Shown here piece by piece: positions 8,364 to 17,000 of a stretch of 64,000 bases of DNA. The stretch is taken from positions 4,526,001-4,590,000 of the forward strand of contig NZ_CP184830.1 in assembly GCF_049275935.1 (NCBI RefSeq), in the 5' to 3' direction. The stretch's first letter is position 1, and each line of letters begins with the position of its first letter. Both the position numbers and the translations under genes were made by a program. Under the pieces are notes generated by a model. That model was given only the letters and a program-made list of their open reading frames with translations, was not told the origin of the DNA and searched no databases. The DNA is from Endozoicomonas_A sp049275935 (GTDB lineage Bacteria; Pseudomonadota; Gammaproteobacteria; Pseudomonadales; Endozoicomonadaceae).

Positions 8364-10085
8364 TTAACTGCTTAAATACTGGATCAGATTGACAATAAAA
8401 AGTAACAGCGCAATCAACTGCCAGGTCAACACCGGATTTCGTTCTATCAGGGGCTGAAAGTCCCGGTTCCTGAATGAACGGTTCGGTTGTTTGAGATCTT
8501 GCAAAAACTCAGACAGGGCAGGGTATCGTTTAGCCGGGTCAGCAGCCACGGCTTTTGCCAGTGCCGAATCAATCCATGAAGGAATGGATGAGTCAGACAG
8601 GTTGGCGTGGCGGTATTGCATATGCTGATAATGTCTGACCCTGATACTGCTGCCTGAATGTTCCGGGTAGGGCAGTTTACCGGTCAGCAATTCATAGGCC
8701 ATCACGCCAATGGCAAACTGATCCGCTCTTTCGTCGATAACCCCGTCCAGAAAGTATTCCGGCGCCGTATAGTTTTTGCTGCCCTGGGGTAAATCGCTGT
8801 GATGAGCCTGCTGATTTTCCAAATCCCCCGCGACTCTTGCTGATCCAAAATCAATCAGTTTCAGACGGCCTTTCTGGTCAAACATCAGATTTTCCGGCTT
8901 CAGATCCTGGTGCAGAATCTGAAGTCTGTGCAGCCCCCGAACAGCGGTGATCATCTGGGCGACAATATCCCTGACCTGAGTCAGAGTCGGTTTGGGGTTC
9001 TCCTGCATCCAGCTGCGCAGGGTCTGACCTTTTATGTATTCACAGGTATGGTAAAGAAATTTCCGACCTGGCCTGGGGGCCATGATTGCCATAATAGAAG
9101 GATGTTTTACTCTGCGACCAATCCATTCTTCACGCATAAAACCTTCGAGGTAATCGGGGTCATCTTCATAGTTGATAGAAGGGGTTTTGATGACCACATG
9201 ATGGGCAGCGACTTCCTCAGGCCCAATATCTTCTGCGAGATAAAGCTGGCTGCGTTTGCTGGCGTGAAGTTCTTCAAGAATACGATAGCCGTCGAGTATC
9301 TGACCAGGGTAGAGATCTGGTGGCAATCTCAGTTGGGAAAGCCTTTCCAGGTTTTCACCAGCATCTCCGGCAGGGACTTCATCAATGCGACCGATGACGC
9401 AGGTCAGGTTGTCATGGCTGCCGTTCTTTAATGCCAGGTCCACCAGATGTTGTGCCACTTCATCCAGTGATCTTTGATCGGAAAAGCACTTTTTGAGGGC
9501 ATCCTGTGAGAGAAAATCATGAATGCCATCGGTGGTCAGTAGCAGTATGTCTCCGACATCCAAAGCTTCTGATCTGTAATCCACTTCGACATCAGGCGCC
9601 ATGCCCAGTGCCCGACCTAAATACTGTCGTCCACCCAGAGTGGCAGTATGATCCCGGGTCAGACATTCCAGCTCATTATTTCTTATCCGCCAGGCTCTGG
9701 AGTCACCGGTATGCACCAGATGCAATGTCGCTGACTTCAGAATCATGGCGGTAAAAGTGGTACACCAGCTGCCCTTATCCATGGGGTCCGTATGACCCTG
9801 CTGATAAAGCCAGCGGTTCAATGCGCTGAGAATCCTGGCGGCCGAATAACGGGCCGTCCAGGAATCCGGGGTACTGTAATAATCAGAGGTAAAGCTGGAG
9901 ATAGAGGTATGGCTGGCCCGACGGGCTTCACTACAGGCGCTGACGCCGTCGGCCAGAGCCAGAACAGCTCCTTTGTTATGCATTACATGGGTGTTTGCTG
10001 GCACCTCCGCCACCCAGGCGTCCTGATTTTCTTCCTTGACGCCGGCACTGCTGGCACCGGCTGTGGTCATTTTTAACGGCTTCAT
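8364..10085 (-). CDS. PP2C phosphatase / Ser-Thr protein kinase fusion, C-terminal membrane anchor
   Basis: From the ATG at 10085 the protein has 573 residues. Residues ~8-235 are a PP2C phosphatase with its metal-site motifs: LADGVS (44-49), GDSR (127-130), TTDG (184-187) and SHDN (223-226). Residues ~265-530 are a Hanks-type kinase: Lys300 in VVIKT, HQDLKPEN (392-399, with HQD for HRD), DFG (412-414), APEY and an ELLTGKLPY helix. A single hydrophobic segment (LTWQLIALLLFIVNLIQYL) ends the protein and should hold it at the inner membrane. The frame is open back to 10268; starts at 10181 or 10175, just after the adaptor gene's stop, would couple translation, but the PP2C fold begins right at 10085. 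As the last gene of the exporter operon it probably sets phosphorylation of some secretion or toxin component, by analogy with the PppA/PpkA pair of type VI systems. Confidence 0.88.
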   Translation of the reverse strand: MKPLKMTTAGASSAGVKEENQDAWVAEVPANTHVMHNKGAVLALADGVSACSEARRASHTSISSFTSDYYSTPDSWTARYSAARILSALNRWLYQQGHTDPMDKGSWCTTFTAMILKSATLHLVHTGDSRAWRIRNNELECLTRDHTATLGGRQYLGRALGMAPDVEVDYRSEALDVGDILLLTTDGIHDFLSQDALKKCFSDQRSLDEVAQHLVDLALKNGSHDNLTCVIGRIDEVPAGDAGENLERLSQLRLPPDLYPGQILDGYRILEELHASKRSQLYLAEDIGPEEVAAHHVVIKTPSINYEDDPDYLEGFMREEWIGRRVKHPSIMAIMAPRPGRKFLYHTCEYIKGQTLRSWMQENPKPTLTQVRDIVAQMITAVRGLHRLQILHQDLKPENLMFDQKGRLKLIDFGSARVAGDLENQQAHHSDLPQGSKNYTAPEYFLDGVIDERADQFAIGVMAYELLTGKLPYPEHSGSSIRVRHYQHMQYRHANLSDSSIPSWIDSALAKAVAADPAKRYPALSEFLQDLKQPNRSFRNRDFQPLIERNPVLTWQLIALLLFIVNLIQYLSS

Positions 10086-10185
10086 ATTCTTCTTTTCTGT
10101 TTCCCGGCGCCTAGAAAACCATTGCTGGCAGGTGCTGTCAAATGCAATAACAATAGAAGTGCTGTGGTCTTGCATTAACATTGAC

Positions 10186-11595
10186 CTACATGGTTTCTCG
10201 GAAGGTTTCTTTCTGATAACGCAGCAGGGGTGACAGGAAGTATTCCAGTAAACGACGCTGGCTAACAATAACGTCAGCGGTGACTATCATCCCAGGCTGT
10301 AATCTGATCCTGAGATTTTCCACCTGAAACCAGTCTTTTTCCAGATCAATATAGATTTGGAAAACCCAGCCCTTTTGTTCATCGTTAATTGCGTCGCTGG
10401 ATACTCTTCGGACATGACCGTCCAGATAGCCATAGCGGGTGTAGGGAAAGGTTTCGACTTTTACCTGTACTTTTTGCTCGGGCCTGACCCAGCGAATGTC
10501 TTTATTAAGAATGATGGCTTCAACGATCAGCAGCATATTGGTGGGCACAATCACCATAACAGGCTGGCCCGGCTGAACCACATCCCCGGAGGAGTGGGTC
10601 TGAATTTGCTGGACAATGCCATCGATGGGTGCGATTAATATCTGGTTTTTTTCTCGCTGGTTCGCCTTTTGCCCCGTCTTGTCTGCACGATCCAGTTGTT
10701 CGATCGCTCCCAGATACTCCTTAACATGGTTCGAGATAAAAGATTCACGCTTTTGTTGTCGTTCGGCCAATAAAGCCTGATATCGCGCTTCGTGTTCCTT
10801 ATGGCGCAGCACCATGACTTTCAGTTGCTGAGTGGTGTCAATCTGTTTTTCCCGTCGTGTCAGCCAGTCCACTTCGGACATCATTTTTTTCTGATAGAGG
10901 CCTTGGGTAATGGTGGCCAGCTTGTCATGAATAGGGTGTAGAAGCCGAAGACGTTCAATTTCTTCGGTATCAACCAGCAGGGTCGTAGACAACTCATCAA
11001 TGGTTTTTGCTATAGCTTTATCCGCCGAAAGAAAAGCATCCAGCTCACTGGTCAGGTTGCTGTTTTCTGTCGACCATCGCTGTTCGTCAGGGGGGACCTC
11101 AAAAACCAGCTGTGCAAGGGCAGCCTCCTGTTCCAGATTAACGGAAACCGGCTGGTTAAGGTCCGGGGTGTTGACCATCCTGAGCAGGGTTTTTTCTCTA
11201 AGGGCAGACAACTGGGCACTGGTAATTTCACGGGCGGTTTGCAGGGTATTATTTTCTGAGTCAGTGGGGTTGGGGATCAGTTCAATAAGTTTGTCACCCT
11301 TTTTGACCCGACTACCCTCATCGACAAAAATGGTGCTGACTCTGGCCACCTGTATGGGACTGATTTTTTTTGAGTACCCGTCGGGGATAACACGCCCTTC
11401 CGCTTCTACGACGACATCAAGATTACCAAACCATGCCCAGACCAGAGCAATCACCAGTAACAGGCAGATACCGAGGGTTAAGACGTGCTTAAGGGGGGAA
11501 GCGGGGGTCTCCAGGATTTCTACCGCAGCGGGCAGGAACTCGTTTTCTTCTTTGGGACGAAAAGCAGAGAAGAGACGCTTGAGCTGTTTAATCAT
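10186..11595 (-). CDS. Type I secretion membrane-fusion (adaptor) protein, HlyD family
   Basis: 469 residues. A cytoplasmic N-terminus is followed by one membrane helix (about 38-60), then the biotinyl-lipoyl-like half ISPIQVARVSTIFVDEGSRVKKGDKLIEL, a long periplasmic coiled-coil region (about 120-310), the second lipoyl half (LIAPIDGIVQQIQTHSSGDVV) and a beta-barrel domain containing LQPGMIVTADVIVSQRRLLEYFLSPL. This is the normal HlyD plan: it links the ABC exporter to an outer-membrane TolC-type channel. Its first codons overlap the end of the exporter gene by 8 bases, so the two are translationally coupled. No TolC gene is in the window; a housekeeping one may serve. Confidence 0.95.
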   Translation of the reverse strand: MIKQLKRLFSAFRPKEENEFLPAAVEILETPASPLKHVLTLGICLLLVIALVWAWFGNLDVVVEAEGRVIPDGYSKKISPIQVARVSTIFVDEGSRVKKGDKLIELIPNPTDSENNTLQTAREITSAQLSALREKTLLRMVNTPDLNQPVSVNLEQEAALAQLVFEVPPDEQRWSTENSNLTSELDAFLSADKAIAKTIDELSTTLLVDTEEIERLRLLHPIHDKLATITQGLYQKKMMSEVDWLTRREKQIDTTQQLKVMVLRHKEHEARYQALLAERQQKRESFISNHVKEYLGAIEQLDRADKTGQKANQREKNQILIAPIDGIVQQIQTHSSGDVVQPGQPVMVIVPTNMLLIVEAIILNKDIRWVRPEQKVQVKVETFPYTRYGYLDGHVRRVSSDAINDEQKGWVFQIYIDLEKDWFQVENLRIRLQPGMIVTADVIVSQRRLLEYFLSPLLRYQKETFRETM

Positions 11596-13717
11596 CTTGG
11601 TTACCTGACTGGATGTTCCACAATCTTGTGTAGTAACCGTTCATATCGATCAGGCTATGGTGGGTGCCGTCTTCGGTAATCCTGCCATCTTTCATGACAA
11701 TAATCCGGTCACAATGTCGGATGGTTGAAAGTCGGTGGGCAATGGTGATCACCGTTCGGTCTTCGGAAATGGCGTCCATATTTTGTTGCAGCACATGTTC
11801 GGACTCGTAGTCCAGTGCTGAGGTTGCCTCATCGAAAATAAGAATTTTCGGATTGCTGGTCAGTGCCCTGGCAATGGCAATTCGTTGTCTCTGTCCACCG
11901 GACAGTCCTGTACCACGCTCACCCAGCTCGGTGTCGTAGCCCCGGGCCATACGGGTGATGAATTCATGGGCACCTGCCAGTTTGGCAGCACCAATCACAG
12001 CTTCCATAGGTAGCAGGGGGTCTGAATGGGCAATGTTCTCCCGGATGGTACCGTTGAACAGTGTGTTCTCCTGAAGCACAACGCTGATTTGCCGCCGCAA
12101 CCAGGAGGGGTCAAGAAGCGCAATGTCGTTGTCGTCTATTAATACTTTCCCGGTGTTTGGCACATACAGACGCAGCAGCAGTTTTGCCAGGGTCGACTTA
12201 CCGGAGCCGGACTCGCCAACAATGCCGATAGTTTGTCCGGCAGGAATTATCAGGGAGATGTCGCTCAGGGTATTCTGCAGTTCGCAGCTGTAGCTGAAAT
12301 TGACCCGCTCCATCTGGATATGACCCTGCAATGCCTCTATGGGTGGTTTATCCAGACTCTGCTGTGGCTCCTGGGGGGTGTTCAGAACATCACCCAAGCG
12401 GGCAATGGATATCCGGAACTGCTGGAACTCCTGCCAGAGTTGGGAAAGCCTCAGGATCGGCTGGGCGACTTGACCTGAAAGCATATTGAAAGCAATCAGC
12501 TCACCAATGGTCAGTTGACCGCTAATGACCTCTTTGGCGCCAATCCACAACAGGGCTACGGTGACAATTTTGTTAATCAGCTCCACCAGGTTGCTGCCAA
12601 CTGTGCCCAGTACGCTGCTGTTGAAGCTGGCTTTGGCATAACTCGACAGGTAACGCTCCCAGCGGGACTGCATTCTTGGTTCAACAGCAGTTGACTTCAG
12701 GGTTTCCATGCCGGTAACTGCTTCAGTCAGGAAGGCCTGATTGATGGCACTGCGCTCAAACAGTTCCTTGGCGCGATTGTGCAGGCTAGGGCTGATCAGT
12801 ACGGAAAGCAGAACGTAAAAAGGGATGGAAGCCAATACGACCCAGGTGAGTGTGGATGAGTAGAAGTACATGGCGATAAACAAAACAATGGTGAAAAACA
12901 GATCCAGTATCAGAGTCATGGCATTGTTGGTAAGAAATGCCCGAATGTTCTCCAGCTCCCGAACCCGGGCCACCACCTGACCCACAGGCCGGGCACTGAA
13001 ATAGGCAATGGGGATTTTCAACAGGTGCTCGAACAGTCGGCTGCCCAGCTCTACATCCACCCGGCAGCTGGTGTGGGAGAACAGATACATCCGCAAGGTG
13101 CTCAGCGCCACTTCAAACAGTGACATGGCCAGCAGGGCAATGGCAATAACATTCAGGGTGGATATGGCCTGGTGCACCAGCACTGTATCCATAACAACCT
13201 GAAAACAGATCGGGGTAATCAGGGCGAACAGTTGCAGGAAAAATGAGGCAAGAACCACTTCGCCCAATACCCGGCGGTATTTGATCACCACCGGAATAAA
13301 CCAGCTGATGCCAAAGCGTTTCATGGTGTGGGCCAAATCAAACCGTCGGGTCATCCAAAGGGCGCTGCCATCCCAGCTTTTCCAGAGTTCTGCCAGTTTC
13401 AGAATACATGGCTGCTGACCAAAAAATTGCACCATCGCGGTCTGCTTATCTGTATCGATATTGGCAATGATAAAAAACTGGTGATCTTTTCCCTGGGCGA
13501 TAAAGGGAAGAGGGGCTTTATGTAGGTTGTTTTTAATTCTGACCTTCCGGGCCTTCATGCCAAGGCGCCGGGATAACCTGACAAGTTCCCGTATGTCGAT
13601 ACTGACGTCTTTGCCGGATAACTCATGAATCAGCGAGTTGATGTCGACGTTTTTTTCATGGAATTTCAGCAGCAGAGCGAGTGCACTTGCTGCCGAGTGC
13701 GTGTTGGGTTGATCCAT
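11588..13717 (-). CDS. Type I secretion ABC exporter, HlyB/RtxB family
   Basis: 709 residues. Residues 1-125 are a C39-like domain lacking the catalytic Cys (THSAASALALLL replaces the Cys motif), the form found in HlyB-type exporters of RTX proteins, which do not cleave a leader. Membrane helices span about 137-420. The nucleotide-binding domain has Walker A GESGSGKST (501-509), signature LSGGQRQR and Walker B ILIFDEATSALD, plus an AHRLST H-loop. It would export unfolded substrates in one step using a C-terminal signal. Five giant co-oriented genes lie directly upstream and share one C-terminal tail, making them the obvious cargo. Confidence 0.96.
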   Translation of the reverse strand: MDQPNTHSAASALALLLKFHEKNVDINSLIHELSGKDVSIDIRELVRLSRRLGMKARKVRIKNNLHKAPLPFIAQGKDHQFFIIANIDTDKQTAMVQFFGQQPCILKLAELWKSWDGSALWMTRRFDLAHTMKRFGISWFIPVVIKYRRVLGEVVLASFFLQLFALITPICFQVVMDTVLVHQAISTLNVIAIALLAMSLFEVALSTLRMYLFSHTSCRVDVELGSRLFEHLLKIPIAYFSARPVGQVVARVRELENIRAFLTNNAMTLILDLFFTIVLFIAMYFYSSTLTWVVLASIPFYVLLSVLISPSLHNRAKELFERSAINQAFLTEAVTGMETLKSTAVEPRMQSRWERYLSSYAKASFNSSVLGTVGSNLVELINKIVTVALLWIGAKEVISGQLTIGELIAFNMLSGQVAQPILRLSQLWQEFQQFRISIARLGDVLNTPQEPQQSLDKPPIEALQGHIQMERVNFSYSCELQNTLSDISLIIPAGQTIGIVGESGSGKSTLAKLLLRLYVPNTGKVLIDDNDIALLDPSWLRRQISVVLQENTLFNGTIRENIAHSDPLLPMEAVIGAAKLAGAHEFITRMARGYDTELGERGTGLSGGQRQRIAIARALTSNPKILIFDEATSALDYESEHVLQQNMDAISEDRTVITIAHRLSTIRHCDRIIVMKDGRITEDGTHHSLIDMNGYYTRLWNIQSGNQDD

Positions 13718-13903
13718 TGTGTACTGCCTGCAATGTTTTTTTGTGCAAACGAACTATGTGCAAACCAGCTTTGTGTAAACAAACAAAGCCTGAAAAAAAA
13801 TTATTTTTAAGGTCATTTCTGTAGGTTAGTTCCCATCAAAAAACACAATCTATTGAAAACCTTGATTATTGAAACCTTGGAAATTGATCTTGCAAAATAA
13901 ATA

Positions 13904-14021
13904 AAGCCCTTCTGCTTTTTTCAGCCATCACCCAATATCAATAAACATCAGGGAATGCTGAAACAGAGGGCTTCAAATGCGTAAAAAACGCAACACGCAG
14001 TGTAGTATGGAACTCCGCCAT
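13904..14021 (-). promoter_or_regulatory. Short leader ORF overlapping an imperfect hairpin upstream of the exporter operon
   Basis: This sits in the 367-bp gap between G1 and the exporter. On the minus strand a 27-codon ORF runs from ATG 14021 to TGA 13938, with GAGGA two bases before the ATG. Its codons about 17-22 form the first arm (13957-13973) of a long imperfect hairpin whose second arm is 13904-13925; AAGCCCT...AGGGCTT and a CAGC/GCTG inner pair are the strongest parts. A weak T-rich stretch follows. This layout suits a partial terminator or attenuator separating toxin from exporter expression. The ORF start is also a copy of the repeat found upstream of G1. The rest of the gap is AT-rich with no other feature. 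Confidence 0.35.
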
Positions 14022-14062
14022 GTTCCTCACAGAATTTGCACACAAACTTCCGGACTATCGTA
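13970..14062 (-). repeat. Intergenic repeat copy 1 (between G1 and exporter)
   Basis: The core GCAGTGTAGTATGGAACT is at 13997-14014. Similarity to copy 2 extends through the CGATAG and CCGGA segments to about 14062. Read on the minus strand it encodes EFHTTL followed by A-F-F-T-H-L. Confidence 0.6.
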
Positions 14063-14084
14063 ATGACTTGATCAGCCTGTTTAC

Positions 14085-17000
14085 TCAACCCCGATTTATC
14101 AACGTCAAATTTAGCGGAGTCGTCAGGTTTTGTGTCATTCCCTGGCTTGCCGATGTAATAAACGACGGGCTCTCGCTACTGTGATTGCCTGATAGGGCAC
14201 TGAGGTCCTGAACAAGTCGCTGGTAGTGCTGGTACAGTTCCGTATCATTCAGGCTTGTCCCTAATGGCCGCTCGCTCTCTGATTCAATGTCGCCTTTCTC
14301 ACCTCCGGCCAGGCTGCACAGGTAATTCACCAGCCGTTGCCCTCTGCGAATGATTTTGTTCAGAAAGGTCACGGCTTCATTCTCTCCCCCGTCACTGTCG
14401 TCCATGGCTGACGTACTGTCATTTCTGTTGATCATAGCCATAGGGTTCAGGCTGACTTGTCCACCTTTAAAGTGCAGGCTGGCCAGCACGTCCGGTTTCA
14501 CCAGTGCCAGTGTCTGGTTGTTGCGGGTATTGATGATCCTGAAGGTTTGGCTATCCAATGGCAGGGAGTGGTTGCTGTGGGTGAGGTTGCTCTGCGCCTG
14601 CGGGTTACACTGGCTGAACGCCACCTGTTCCGGGGTCAGGTCGGTAAAGAACAGTGCGGTGCTGTTATCACCCGACAAACGTCGTAAATCCGCCTTAGAC
14701 CCGGACGACAGTAGAACATAATGCTTGCCACGGCTGTCGATTGTGCGGGCTGGCCTGCACGCCCGCAGGTCATAGACGTCATTGCCAACACCGCCGACCA
14801 GCGGGCGCGTCCAGTCGAGAATGGCCTGCCACAGGCTGCTGTTGCCGGGCGTATCCAGCCTCCGGTTGTCACACTGGTCGCCCCGGTTTGCCAGCACTTC
14901 TGGCCGTGCTGCGATGTTGCCTGAGGTTCCCAGCAGCAGCAGGTCATGACCGCCCCATCCACGGAGTGACCACTGTCGGGCGTCGGCGCCAAGGTACAGA
15001 ATATTACTGCGGCTATTGCCCCAGAGTCTCGCTGTCCTGTTACCGACGGCGGACGAGCTGATCACGGAGGGCAGAAACGGCCATGACTGGTAACCGCTGT
15101 CGGGTTTCGGCCCGCTCACCTGAACACTGCCCGGCTCCCAGCCCCACTGTCCTGTGCCAGTAATAAACACCTGACGTCTGACGTATGTGGCGTTCAGGGG
15201 TTCCAGTGTCAGTTTAATCCCGTCCATCGCCTGGTAGGTGACGATTTTTACCGGTTGGTCCTGCTGGATGTACAGGGGGTTGCTGGCTGTGGCGTTGATG
15301 AATCGGAGGCGTTCCTTCCTGACGAGGCTGCTCACCGTGAGTGGCAGGACGACCCCCTGACCTGAGTCCGTCACCCGTGCTGCAAGGTCGGATAATGACA
15401 GCTCAAGGTCATTGAACACCAGCGTTGTGGGTTGCAGGAACTGGTCGTGCTGTCTGGCCCAGACCTGCTGAATCTCGATCTCGGCATCGCCGGTGGTAAA
15501 CCGGTTGGACAGCACCAGGTTCTGACCCCGGCGCCAGGCAAGGAAGAGGAAGGCCGATACATTCAGTTCAATGCGGGTTAGTGCCCTGTCGTGCTTGGTG
15601 ATGCTTTCTTCAGCCAGGCCGGGATGGATGAGGATTCGGGCAAAAAATGACAAGTCTGTCTCATCCAGTTTAATCACGTCGGACCCACCCTGGCCCTCCA
15701 CCATGATCCCGAACCGCTGTCGGGTACCGTTCCGGACAAAGGCCACCTGATGCTCTTGCTCTTGGTAGTAAGTGTCCAGCCGCAACGTTTCCAGTTTGAT
15801 CTTGTCGGCTCCGGGGGTTCCTGACAGCAGCAGACCCTCGGCCATCACAGCTACCCCATTAAAAGTACCCAGGGACTGGTAACCTCTGAGGTTAACCCGG
15901 TACAGCGTTTGCTGATCCTTACTATAAACGACCGTAGCTGCTGAATGACGGAACCAGTACCAGTGATGGTCTTTCATGATGGCCGAAGTTTGCCCAATCA
16001 GTTGCTGAACACTGTGCCCCTTGTCAGGCAGGCCGAACAACAGTCTCTGTTGTGCGGGAAATCGGCCCCGGTAATCTATCCAGGCTGTCTGGGTTGGGAG
16101 ATAGCCAGGGCGCAGCCTGAGGTCGATCAGTCCGGTGTCGATCCGCTCTCGAATGTCTCGTGGCAGGGATCTCATGCCATGGTTGAAATCCTGCCGGGTC
16201 CTGAACATTCGGCTGTTGGAAGCTTTCCTGGGCCCCATCCGGCTGAGGTCGAGGGCCACCAGGGCCAGACGCTCCCGGTTGGCCAGGTATTGGGCCTGCT
16301 GCGTTTGGACCCGCCATGCCTGAGCACTGGCTTGCCACTGGTAACTGCCTCGCAATTGGGTGTCATAGGGCAGATAGGGCAGGGTGTAACTGCAGGGACC
16401 GGAGATCAGGGTGTTGAACTCGTTGGGCACCCCGGTCAGCGGAACGGCGGCAGCCTTGCCACAAAAGGGATGGCCTTTGGCGCCCTGGTCAGGCTGGGGG
16501 AAAAACTCGAAAGCCTCCTGTTTGCGGGTGTCTGAAAGGGCGAGCAGCTGGCCATCGTCGTTCACCATGACCTTAAACCGGTCTCGGGTGTTGGCCGCCA
16601 GCAGGGTATCATGGCCTGGGAAGTACCAGCAGTCCAACTGTCTGATCGCGCTTAGCAGGGGGTGGTCGGTCATCGGGGTGATCGGTCTCAGCGGCACCAG
16701 TCCCACCGTTGCCGAAAACTGCTTCCGGGCCTCTGCCACCAAGGTGCGCAACTGTTCCTTAAGCCCACCGATGAATGCCCGGGCACTGGCGGTGGTCCAG
16801 GCTGTGCCGGGGTGTCTCAGGGTTACTTTGGTGAAGACCTGGTTGACTATCTGGCCCAGGTTCAGGCTGTCCATCACCACGCCGGATTGGGGGGTGAACT
16901 GGCGCACACTCAGGGTCTCGTTCGACTTGGCGACAGTCTGCCCGGTGGCCTTGACTTCCCAGTGCTCAAAGGGTCCTGACTCCACTGACAGGTTTTCGCT

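Noticed and set aside
8167..8367. 66-codon plus-strand frame in the 290-bp gap upstream of the island's last gene
   Set aside because: No coding signals; it overlaps the end of the kinase gene. I see nothing else in 8074-8363 apart from a very short AAACC/GGTTT hairpin after the kinase stop.
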